This document shows, piece after piece, positions 27,200-38,184 of a stretch of DNA of 64,000 bases. Numbering within the stretch: position 1 is the stretch's first letter; every line of letters begins with the position of its first letter. Position numbers and translations under genes: made by a program. Under the pieces are notes generated by a model. The model was not told where the DNA came from, did not search any database, and saw only the letters and a list, made by a program, of their open reading frames with translations. The stretch covers positions 5,329,501-5,393,500 of the forward strand of contig NC_133028.1 in assembly GCF_048771995.1 (NCBI RefSeq), in the 5' to 3' direction. Source of the DNA: Taeniopygia guttata (lineage: Eukaryota; Chordata; Aves; Passeriformes; Estrildidae).

Positions 27200-29270
27200 A
27201 TCCCTAAAATCAACATGAAATGGGAAAGTCCAGAAACTTCCGCTAAATTAGTTCATATCCCAACTGTCCTTCTCTAAAAGGAGAACTTAATGGGAAAACA
27301 GATTTAAAATCCCACAGAAAATAAATGGCACTTTTACCTTGAGTGAGCTTTGAATCAGACCAACACTGGAGGTGCTCCCATTTCTCTGGGAGATGTCCCA
27401 TCACAAGGCATTGGAAGCACGGGCAGGAGCCTGCTTTTCTTGAGCAAGGAGCATTTTTCAGCTCAGTGGGGTTTCTGCTTGGTTACACCTCTTCAGTGGG
27501 TGCCACAGAGGAGTGTTAGCTGTCTGCTCTCACACTCCACTCAAACACCCAGGCACATTTACCCTCAAACTGAAATATTTGCAGTGCTTAAATTCACTGG
27601 GATTATTGACAGATTGAGAGTGAAACAAGCCCAGGTCCTGTAGGAAACCACAGTGAAGCACCACTCATCATATACACCTGTGTGTGACAAAATATGATTT
27701 TGTTTGGATTTACCTGTGCAGGACAAGAAATATTTGAAAGGTAAGGTTTTAGCTGGCTGTGCTTCCTCCACGTTGGGGTGGACTGCAGAGGAGGAGGTGA
27801 TCTCAGAGCAGGGGTGGACCATGGGTTAGGACCCCCATCTCTCCACTGTAACAGGAACCCAGAGTGGCACAAAGGAGTCTGAACTGCCTCAGGCCTGGGC
27901 AGAGGGCTCCCAGCCTGCCTACATTCACCTAATTTGCATGACTTGCCCATCACAAGATTAATTATTACAGTGGCTTTAGTCAAATTCCTCTTCCTCACTG
28001 TAAAGCGATGCTTTGTCTGTCTGACTTCAGATGCAGCCTAAAACCAGCTGAGGCCAATGAGCCTGTTCGAGCTGCCAGGCTTTGCTAAATGAGCTTCTCT
28101 GCTGGACTCAGTGGTGCTTTCTTTTGAGATGACACCAAATCACAGCTCGCCCAAGCCTGATGCCAACTCCCTTTGTGACTGGAGGCAAGAGAAAACTTGG
28201 CTCACAATTTGCCTGAGAGAAAAGAGGGGAAAAAAGGGAGAAGAGAAATATTTCCAACCACCCGCCATCCTCAAAATTGATTTTTCTAAATCAATCTAAC
28301 AAATCCTAGATGAAAACATTAATCATAGCTATAGATACAGCCCCTCCTCTGCCCCATGTCAGCCAGGGAAGCATCCTGTGGGACACAGGGAGGCTTCTTC
28401 CCTTTGGAGAACTTCCCAAGCTGGTCCCAATTGGACCAGCCCACCCTCAGGGCTTGGAGCTGTATCAGAGATGCCCCAAGTGATCATCCTCAAGACACCA
28501 AAGGTTCCTTGTGTGTTTTGCTTTGACTGTTTGGACTGACCTCCCTAAGTATTGCATATTTCCAGAAAAACAGGATGGTTCCAAACCATCTGTTTATCAG
28601 CAGGGGTGACAACTACTATTGCCAGGTGAAAACTGAGAGGCTCATCTCTTTTGTCTTCTTGGAACTGTATTGAAAACCAAACAGCCCCAGAGCTGGTCAG
28701 GTTTGGTCACAGCCCAGAAATTCTCTTTAGCAACCTGGCTGCTGGCACCTGAGTGTGTTAAATCAGACCTTTGTAGGTGATGAAGGCCATGACAGGGCTG
28801 ATACTGGATGTAGGGGGTGACTGGCAAACAGCCCCATCCCCAGCACAGCCACTGTCACCATCCCTGTGATGATGAGATAAACAACACAAATTTGAGTGTT
28901 TTGGCTTCATCTCACTCTCCAAAAATCACCTGTCGTGTCTCTGCAGTGGCCTGGCTGGTTCCCAGAAAGCATCCCCCACTCCCACACCAGTTCCATGGAA
29001 TTTTTCAGCACATTAATCTCCAAATCCTCCCCCTGATCACACCTCTTCACAGAACAAGCCCGGTGAATGTGTCCCATCAGGGATCTTTCTGTGAAACACC
29101 TTGATTTTTAAAACTGCATTTCACTCAGTCTTTCAAAACATCTTTTCTCTCCATCTGTGAATCCATCTGCAGCTGACAGTGATTTCTGGTTCATCAGCTC
29201 CACACTTCACTGGAGCTGTTCCTGCTCAGTGTGGAGGTGAGGAACCCTCACTGTGGGTTGTCACCCTCTG
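27200..29270. other. Intergenic, nothing recognised
   Basis: No CR1 end, LTR or exon is recognised. Short frames with chance splice-like signals occur but do not join into a protein I know. Confidence 0.45.
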
Positions 29271-29624
29271 ATCAGTGGAAGCCTTTTACTAGATCACATT
29301 TTCCTAGCAAGTAAGCGACAGCTTGGGCCAACATGAGGTACTCTGTATACTTGAGTAGATCCGAAAAAAACCTCTCTGCGTCCTCCATTGAATATTCTGA
29401 ATTCAGGAAAATCCTGTGTCCATCCTTTCCACTTCTACACATCCCTCCTAGAATCCCATTTTCTGCTCTAATCAATGTGACGCTTTGCTGAAGTGTTATT
29501 ATAGTTCTCTAGTGTTGAGAGACGTGTAGCCAGGAGGGGATGTGGGTTGTTTTTGTCTGGGGTGGGCACCCCCAGGAGGTGAGGGGCTCTGCCTAAAATA
29601 GATGGGGTGAATCCATTTTGCTCT

Positions 29625-29740
29625 TTCCATAAGGCTCTAGGTTTGTCCAAGCTTTTGAGTGGGAAGTTATGTGAGATAAAGCCTATCACTGATGTGGGAA
29701 AAGTAGGAATAAGTTGTTCCTGATCCTGCTCTATCCATCT
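29625..29740 (+). repeat. Dispersed repeat, copy A
   Basis: About 115 bp containing 'gggaagttatgtgagataaa', paired with a diverged direct copy at 31890-32008. The family is not recognised. Confidence 0.7.
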
Positions 29741-30711
29741 GTTTGATCAGCAAAATGGGTACAGAGATGGATCAATAGACAAATAAACGAATTATAGCAG
29801 ACAGTGTTTGTCTGTGCTTGGCCAGCTATCTGGCTAAATAACAATATTGATCCTGTAAATAATTATATCTATGAAATACCTCACTTACTCCTCAAGCAAT
29901 AAATACAGGCCTTAGGGCGTGAATTTCACCACTGAATTTTTCCTGGGGAAAGCAGCCATCCACCAAAGAGTAACAGCAACATCTGGATTCTCTCTCTCAC
30001 ATTGGTTTTATCTTATCTATGTCTCTTAAATTAGACTAGAAAGGCACCAGGCTTTTTTTCTCTCTCATTTACTGAATATTCAGTTTGGAACTCTGAGTAT
30101 TATTTAATCAATAAAAGTTTGAGTTTTCTAAGCATTCATTGACCAAACAGAGCTTTTTTTCCCCTTTATAACCAGCATGTTCCCAAACTGGATGACTGAA
30201 ATAAGCTTCAAGAGCTCACATTAGGCACTTGGTGACTGCTTTTAGGCAGCTGGGTGGAAGAGCTGAGTTAAACCACAGAACACCTATAGAAATGATGCCT
30301 GATGTGAGCTGCCCCCATCAAGGCTTGGAGAGAAATAAAGGGCCAAGGCCAAGTCAGTCCTGATCCAGAGGGATCCAGGGGTGCAGAGTGAGGGTCTCTG
30401 TGGGGCTGTGTGGGAGGGGTGGGACCAGAGCGATCAGGGGCTCAGAGGGGACAGCGGGGCTCTCCTGTGCTGGCACAGCCACCCCTGGCTGGCTCCATGG
30501 TTGCTGGGGGTGCTTTGTGACAGTGTCCTCTGTGTCCCTTTGTGGGCACGTCCCTTTGAGGCGTGTTCGGGGGCTCTTTGTGACACAGAGGCCATGCCCA
30601 GAGGCCACTGTGACCTCTGGGGGGGTTTTGGGGCACAGAGGGCTGGGGTGCCACTGCCCCGAGCGCCTTTCTCAGGAGGCAGCAGCAGCCTGAGAACCTC
30701 TGCAGGAAAGC

Positions 30712-31540
30712 ATGACAGAGACACCCAACAGGGAGAAGGTGAATCCCAAATCCTTGCCCACCCAAGGGTTGCTGGGCTGAAGAGGCAAAGGATGGGCAGT
30801 GGGGCAGGACAGAGAGGCTGGTGATGGCACAAGGCTGGGCTGGGGCTGTGCTAAGTCAGCCCCCTCCACCCCATGCCTCCTCTGTCCCACAGGTGGAGCA
30901 CAGGCAGCCACAGAAGGAGAGCTGCTGCCCAAATGCTCCTCCTGAGGCACAAGAAGCAGCACCAGCAGCAGCCCTGGGCGAGCAGGCATCCTCAGCAGGG
31001 ACACAGAGCCATGTCCCATCCCTGCAGAGCTCCTGCTCTCCCCCAGGCCCCTCATCTGCCCAGGGGGCAGCCCAGACCCTCAGCGGGCATGGGTCAGTGC
31101 TGGAAGCACCAGAGCCCGGGGAGGGGGCCTGGGCCAGCGAGGAGGAAAAGGGGGATGTCTGCCATCCCCTTGAGCCGTGCCGAGGGGAAAGCCACATGGA
31201 ACGAGAGCTTTCCCAAGGGGAAACCAACAGAATCCCGGAGCCATCCCACGGGGAAAACAGCGGGGACAAAACACCGCCGCGTGAAAACTTGCGACGCATC
31301 ATAATCCGCACAGTCTGGATCAACCCCAGCTACCCGGAGCTCTTGCAGGAACCCCTCCAGGAGGAGGCAAAGGCAGCAGCTCCTTCTGCCTCAGCAGGGA
31401 CACAGAGCCCTGCCCTGGGCAGCCCCTGCTGCTCCCCCTGCTCCTCACGGACCCTCGGTGACCTGCAGCGTGCCCACCGGCGGCCCTCCAGCTCCAGGCG
31501 GGCTCTGCAGGCGCTGTGCACCCTGCTCTGGTGCTCCTGA
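30712..31540 (+). CDS. Possible two-exon gene, product unknown, about 224 residues
   Basis: Candidate exon 1 (30712-30738) encodes MTETPNREK and ends at GTGAAT. Candidate exon 2 (30893-31540) starts after TCTGTCCCACAG in the same phase and stays open for 215 codons to TGA. An AATAAA lies 168 nt further on. The protein is rich in Ser, Pro, Gly, Glu and Ala. It carries two related segments around SAGTQS and three units of about 12 residues centred on RGES, QGET and HGEN. A non-repetitive stretch RRIIIRTVWINPSYPELLQE follows. The C-terminus is basic, then RALQALCTLLWCS. I recognise no family. GC content is higher than the flanks. It could be a lineage-specific gene, the last exon of a larger gene, or chance. 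Confidence 0.3.
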
Positions 31541-31707
31541 TGGAGCTGAGCTGGGTGATTAGTGCATGCTGCCAGACCAATTCAAATCCATTCATTTGGA
31601 GTAGTTCAGTTGTCAAGAATTATTTTTATATTTGCAAATCGTCATTGTCCCTCGTTACTGCGTGGAGACTCAAAGCAACAAACACCTTTCCTGCAGGAGG
31701 ACACGCC

Positions 31708-31713
31708 AATAAA
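31708..31713 (+). promoter_or_regulatory. Candidate polyadenylation signal for the 30.7 kb gene
   Basis: A canonical AATAAA 168 nt after the TGA of the unrecognised reading frame. It is supportive but not proof of transcription. Confidence 0.35.
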
Positions 31714-31739
31714 AGATGCTGATTTGCCAGCAGTGCTCA

Positions 31740-31890
31740 GTGAGCCACCTCGGGACCCAGGTGGGTTCCAGCAGCACCAGAGATTTGAAAATCAGTGTTT
31801 TCATGGTCATTGTGGCCAAGACAGCCACCAAGCACCACCTCACCCACAAGAGCCTCTCTGGGAACAAGTAGCAAATCACAGAGGGCACCT
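31740..31890 (-). mobile_element. CR1 LINE ORF2 fragment (endonuclease to RT linker)
   Basis: The minus-strand translation includes CDLLLVPREALVGEVVLG and CLGHNDHENTDFQISG. This resembles the avian CR1 ORF2 segment LLLTNKEELVGDVKV...GSLGCSDHEMVEF. It is an internal LINE piece, unlike the usual 3' ends. Confidence 0.65.
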
Positions 31891-32008
31891 TTCCATAAGG
31901 CTCCAGGTTTGTCCAAGCTCATGTAGCTTTTGAGTGGGAAGTTATGTGAGATAAAGCCTATTACTGATGTGGCAAAACTAGGAATACGTTGCTCCTGGTT
32001 CTGCTCTC
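31890..32008 (+). repeat. Dispersed repeat, copy B
   Basis: Direct partner of 29625-29740, sharing 'gggaagttatgtgagataaa' and 'ccataaggctc'. It has a 9 bp insertion after 'tccaagct'. It directly abuts the CR1 ORF2 piece, so the pair may belong to an internal CR1 region or to another old element. Confidence 0.7.
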
Positions 32009-32556
32009 CACATTAGCTCCCCGAGATCCTCTGCCAAAAAGTTGTCAGCCACACGTCTTGGGAATCTCCTGGACTTGTCTTTTCCCAGTTAACATCTGGC
32101 CAGTGGAATCACCTCACAAGTACAAGGGTGTTTGGGTTGGCAGTGTCCTGAGACTCCTTAAAGAATAATTCCAATATGCCACGTCCTGGCTGGAACAATA
32201 ATGAACAATATCCTCTGACTGGTATCCAGAATTCTGGGCACTTGAAGTGAAGAAATGTCACTTTGAGATAAAGGAGCTTGGATTAAATATTCCCTGCTGA
32301 CCTGGCATATGGGAGATGTAATCAACTTTACTTTTAGTTTACTGTCTCTAGAACATCCATGATTTTTAAGGCTCAGATATTACATTTGCTCCAGAGAAAA
32401 AAAATCCCAGCTAAATAACCAGATGGGTTTTCCTCTTCACAACTCGACACAGGCCAAACTCAGCTTTAGAGATGGAACATGGAACTGTGCCTGCCTGGGA
32501 ACTTAAAGACATGTCCATCTGATTTTCAGAAAACAAAATCCTACCTTTTTTATCCT

Positions 32557-33150
32557 TTATTTATGGCCCAAAACTGATCTAGGTGAATAACAAAAAAGGC
32601 AAGAAATTTCCCAGACAGGATGGTTTAAATGATACTGAACCTCTGAGTAATGTTTCGATGTGATTGTGACTATCACATGTAGCAAAACCTCCAGCTGTAC
32701 AATCCAATGAGCAGAGATTTTTCTAATGATTCTACAGCTGAGGATGTTCAACCTGCTAACAGTTTCTTGTTGACTTGCTTTAAAAGTGATAAAAAGCTCT
32801 TGGCCAGCCTTGCTGGTGCTGAGGCAGCGGTGTTGGTGAGGCAGAGCATCCCAGGAACTGGAAATGAAGCCCATTGGGCATTTGTGGGCATCAGAGAGAT
32901 GAATTACAGCAAAGCAACTCCTTGAGCAGCTTCCAAGGATCACACGAGGGAGCAACAGTGGCCTTGGGCTGCTGAGGAGCCTCTGGAAAGAGGCTGGAAA
33001 AGGTTGTTGGTAGCCAGGGCTATCACAGCAGGAAATCCACAGGAAAAACACAGAGCCTGAGCAGAAAAACTCAGTGCAGCCCCCAAAGCCCCAGCCAGGG
33101 TCAGCACGTGCTGCTTGAGCTCTCAAATAGGGATGAAAGAAGCATTTCAT
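32557..33150 (-). CDS. Unrecognised ORF, 197 residues
   Basis: ATG-initiated frame (33150-33148), cysteine- and serine-rich, with no domain I can name. It has no clear promoter, splice sites or polyadenylation signal. It is long for its GC content but may be chance. Confidence 0.12.
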   Translation of the reverse strand: MKCFFHPYLRAQAARADPGWGFGGCTEFFCSGSVFFLWISCCDSPGYQQPFPASFQRLLSSPRPLLLPRVILGSCSRSCFAVIHLSDAHKCPMGFISSSWDALPHQHRCLSTSKAGQELFITFKASQQETVSRLNILSCRIIRKISAHWIVQLEVLLHVIVTITSKHYSEVQYHLNHPVWEISCLFCYSPRSVLGHK

Positions 33151-33199
33151 AAATTATAAACCACAGCCCACAGCTGACCTGCAGAGAAACCTGCAAGTA

Positions 33200-35210
33200 A
33201 CCTGTCCAAAGAGGGGTGGCCTGTGGCAAAGAGGCTGAGCTCGCCCAAGGTGCTCATATGCAGACGATCATACCCTGAAAACCCTCTCAGCAGAACGTGT
33301 GATTATCAGCTTGCTCTTCAATTAGACAAGATTTTGGTACATTACTTATGAGCTGTTGGATTTGAGTCTTCATTGATCTGGTCCAACCTTCACTAAGTTA
33401 CATACAAAAGTAAAGGAAAGATTATAATCTCTTCAAAAAGTAATACTCATTTAAGGGTTAAAGGAAGGCAGGAGTGTCTTTTTTTTCCCTGCAATAAATT
33501 AAGACAGTAAGAAAAGCATCCCAGTGTACCATCTAGATTTACAGTGGGGTTTTTCAATTTCATTTGTCATTGCCAAATACATTACACTGGGATTAAACTG
33601 TACAGGTTATTAAATACTGATTACAAGAAGACAGCGTGCTGTGGCAGGCAAGTTACTGAAGCAACTTGCAAGTTACTGAAATTAAGGTTTTGAAAATGTT
33701 TTATGGGAATTAATGTTTAATTAAAGATTTTGATCTATAAGGCATTCAAATAATAGCTTCAGTAGTAGATTACACAAACCTGTGAGACATTTATAAGTAG
33801 AAAGGATACTTGATGTAGTGTTTTCTTTAATTAATCCTGCACTGGAAGACCATCACAAGGGAATTTAGAGTTTGGTGCACAATAAAAGAGATCATTCCAG
33901 TTATCAGGCACTTCAGCTTCTGTGGGGAATTTTTTTGCATGATCCAATTCATGTGCATGTATTTTTTACATGAGATGAACTTTGAATTGAGTGTGATTAA
34001 GAATATTTCTAACTCTGCATCCCCAAGGGAACTTGGATATTAACGTGTTGGGAGGTTTACAGATCTGAGGTATTTGGCTCAATAGTCACTCTTTTTCTTC
34101 TGTTGAATTTCCTCTTCCTGTTACTGACTTCCAGAAACAACATAAATCATCAAAAGCACTTTGCATTCCACCATGATTGATGGTTTTATCTTTCATTCAG
34201 GTATTCTTGTACAAAGTCTTCTGTTTCCACTAAAAAAAATAGTTCATGTAATTTCCTGTAGTAAAACCCAGTGACTGATCCTTTTCTGTTTTGCTCACTA
34301 CATTTAAATGTTGATGGTTTGCATGACTTTCACACGGCTAGAAATGTCATTAAGAGGTGTTTGTGTTGGTAGGTGTAAAAATACAATCAGAAAAGTCTCA
34401 TACTCTGAAAAAAAAAAAATTCCTGGTCCCAGCTACCAAGGTTATGGAGTTACAGGGATGATAAAAATCATAAAAATCCTGTGAAAGTTACTGGAAGGGG
34501 AAGTGATTAAACTTCACAAATTTTCAGTACAAAACCCCAGCAGTTTTAGGTCTTTAAGTTCATCTTTAATCTGAAATGTATCACCTTTCTGCTGATGTAC
34601 TGAGTGAAATAAAGCTGCAAAGACATTTTTGAGGATTCAAAAGGCTTGATAAATTGGAAAAATCACTTTGAAAATGAGGACATCTTTCCTTTTCCTCGTC
34701 CTTTCCTGGTCCAGCTGGACCACACACAGTGTCATTACACCAATTTTTGTTAAATCCACAGAGTTAAAAAATGAACCTGGCTTTATGTTTGAAAGATGTT
34801 AATACATATCACAGCTTACTGATATTCCTCACAGCTAATTTTTATCACTGGTTATGCTGTGCTGATTTCCTCCTCATCACTTTAGCTGTAATTGTTTGGT
34901 TTAATACCCAGTGCACACACCCTCTATGCTGCCTGCTTAATTATTTTCACTTCTTTTTATGTCACATTTCTCAGATCAGTAATTATGTCAGATCATAAAC
35001 CCCATCCTACACTGACCATAATAACTTGACAAGTAGTAATACTTTCTATATAACATGGAATAAGGTGAGTTGGTTTAACAAAACACATAATTTCTTTCTA
35101 GTTAATTTAATTAATTTATCATAATTATTTAACCTATTAAGCACGGGTTAATTAAATTGGATCTGATGCACTCTCTTACTATATTTATATTGCCTTTTTT
35201 TTTTTTTTTC
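33200..35210. other. AT-rich intergenic stretch without repeats
   Basis: About 2 kb, low in GC, with many short A/T runs and no CR1, LTR or recognisable exon. It stands out from the CR1-rich sequence to its left. A conserved noncoding element is possible but cannot be judged from one sequence. Confidence 0.4.
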
Positions 35211-37011
35211 TTGAATGGAACTAGTGTTTCATTACCTCTGTTGCTCATTAATTTTAGTGCTGCTGTTGCTCTTTCTTGAAACATTTGTTTCCTCCAGGGC
35301 CAAGTTAATCCATAATTCAGAGCTAATGGTAAATCTCCGTGCATTACCACTATGCACAACCCAAAAGGGGAATGGGGAGCAGGGGCTGGATCACATCAGC
35401 CACCAGAACCCACTGCAGGAATGCACCCTAAATAGCCACCACCAGCCTGCCTTGGGTGTAAAAGGACACCTTCTTCCACCTGCTTTTGATAGCAATTTTC
35501 TTCCCAATGCCATCTTCTAAAAATATATCCCTGCTTTTCTCCCCAGCGTGCCATGGAGAAGGGTGGGAGAGAAGTGGCAGCCCATTTCTAAAGGCTTCTG
35601 AAGGCTTTTTTGAAAAGCACCTTGAAAAACCAAAGCCCAAAGCAAATGCCACAGTGAAACCAGCCAAGGTGGTAAAATCAAATTCAACAAACTCAGGTTC
35701 AGGAGCTCTCAGGAGAAGCTGCACTGCTTCTACCCAAGGAAGTGACAGAGAGCTGCAGTGCCTGCCCTCAGCTGGAGATCCACCACAGCATGCTCATCTA
35801 TAAACTGTCACCTCTCCAAAAACATATGAAATAATGGTGATGGCCTGGAAAAGCAAGGACCAGGGATTAGAAATACTTCTGCTGCCTGCACACTTCACTT
35901 TCTTCTAACAGGCTTGTGGCCAGGCAGCTGAGCATCAGTGTCAGTGGGCTGTGACAGGGCAGAGCAGGGCACAAAGCCACCCCGGGAGGGGATGGACTCC
36001 CAGCACCACACCTGAATGTGCTGGTAGATGAAAATGAGGGTGGACATGACAGATGAGGGAGCCTGGCAGCCTGCAAGGGAAAGGACATGACCATTCCCAA
36101 GAGCCCTTTAAGTCAAACCCCATCTACCCACTCCAAATGTCAGCTGGGGGAGCTTGCACAAGGATTCAGACACTAAATTTTCTCCAGGGGTTTTAATGCC
36201 ACACAGACATTTTAATTCCAGCTGGGTGGTACAGTGCACACTGTGCCCATAACCCACAGCCCAAGACCCACTCAAAGTCCCACCCCAGCAGGGAAATCTG
36301 CTGCAAAAGCCCCCATGGGATCTACCCCAGCACCCAGAGCAACTCAAGAATCAGACCTGCCCATCTTCAGGCTGTGGAGCCCCTGCTAAGCACAAAGCTG
36401 AATGAGATCACAGCTGGTCCAGGGCCAGAAAATAATGATGCAGTAATGGGTTTATTGGCTTTTTGAGCAGGAGCTGTTTGATTTCAGGCAGAGGAGAGTC
36501 AACAGCAGCATTCACTCCTGCTAATCTCATTTCCAGCAGCACAGAGTGAGAAGGCACTTGGGCTCAAAGCTGTGCTCGATTGCTCTCTGTTTATCCAGGA
36601 TTACATTAGGAGCCCAAGAGCATCTGGAAGCAGCCCCCAGCCAGAGCTCGGGCTTTGCAAATGGCTTCAGCAGCACCTGGCTTGTGGGAAAAGAAATCCC
36701 AGTGTTTCCAGCAAGCTACTGGCAGTTTGCTCAGTACAAGAGCTGGATTTAGATGCACAGGTTTTAGATGTGAAAACTGTAGATAGTGTCTGTTGAGGAA
36801 AGTAATGCAGATAACAAGTGCTGACCAGATAATTTGGTGCATTTTAAATTATTCATTTACCTTAAGCAAAAAGAAATCAAATGCAGAAGGGTGGATTTGG
36901 CCAGGGTGAGGGGTTCTTGCAAAGGGGAAGTTAGCAGAAGTTGGTCTGACCATGATTTACCCCATTATCCACAAAATAAGTTACTTTGAGAACAAAAATT
37001 ACCACCAAGTC

Positions 37012-37017
37012 TTTATT
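37012..37017 (-). promoter_or_regulatory. RPIA: Candidate RPIA polyadenylation signal
   Basis: tttatt on the plus strand (AATAAA in the transcript) is the first canonical signal after the RPIA stop and gives a 3' UTR of about 1.1 kb. A (TA)n tract (37899-37912) and T-rich sequence lie within that UTR. Confidence 0.4.
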
Positions 37018-38086
37018 TCTGAGTCTAAAACACAAAGAGATGGCTTGCATTTCGACATCAGAACCATGCAAAGCACCTATACACCAAAAATGAGATACTG
37101 AACGAGTGTCTCTCTCCTGCTACACGTGGAAAATTTAGGCAGGAAGACTCTGTTTTCCTGTGCGTTCTGCTCGATCCTTCCACGAATCAACCACCTGCGA
37201 GGGGTGGTAATTAACCTTCATTCCAAACTACATCATTTGCCACTGAACACTATTCCATGCTGCCCTAAGCTCCTAAAATATGCTCCTGTGAGCTTCATCA
37301 AGCACCCAGTTCTGCTCTTGGTCTACAAGGACGAAGTCCCAAACATCTCCAGCTACAGGACAGACTTTCATCAGAGGTACTGAATGGAACGAGAGCAGAG
37401 TTTGGCTCAAAGGATGAATGCCTCCTCCATACAGAAGCCCAGAAAAGGCCCTTATTAGTTTCCCAGAGAGGGGGATGTAGAGACCACCCTAGGCTCAGAG
37501 AATTGTCATGTGCACAGAGGACAACCAGACATCCTGATCTATTAAAAAACAGTGGTATAGAAAAATAAAAGGCATAAAATACTGAACCAAAAAGGTTCCA
37601 AATAAGGCATCAGCAGGTCCCAACTGGATGTGCTCCTGTTACATACATCACCCTCCCAGCCAGGATAGTAAGGATGCATTAGGATTGTATTTCTGTCCTC
37701 CATCATTAAGTGCTATGAGCAACCAGAAGGGTTCAAGTTCTCTTTGAAAAAAACAACAACAAAAAAAAAACAAACCTCCAAACACAAAACCAGGGAGTAA
37801 TGTTTTTGGTAAGTATTTCTTAGAAAAGAAAATAAAAATGTTAAAGCAATTCATTGAAACGACTCATTAAAAAAAGACGACATTCCTGTAAAGTAAAAAT
37901 ATATATATATATAAATAGAATCTTTTTTTTGTTTGGTTGTTTTTTCTTTTTAAAAAAGACATTCAGTATCACATCAGCGGATCCTGATGGGCTTTCCCGC
38001 GGGTCTCCTGCGACAGCCGCTGCTCCTTAAGGCAAAACGTCGGGTTGGCGGGGGCAGGACAGCCGAGTCCCCGTGGCAGGGCCCTG

Positions 38087-38184
38087 TCAGCAGGGCTGCT
38101 TCTCCCGCACGCTGACAGAGCCGTCCTCCATCCCAAAATACACCAGCTCGGCCATGTCGATGAACAGCCCCGTCTCCACCACGC
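38087..38184 (-). CDS. RPIA: RPIA exon 9, last coding exon
   Basis: 98 nt encoding [20 protein letters not shown] then [12 protein letters not shown] and TGA, matching the human C-terminus. The acceptor is CCGCAG. Confidence 0.97.
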
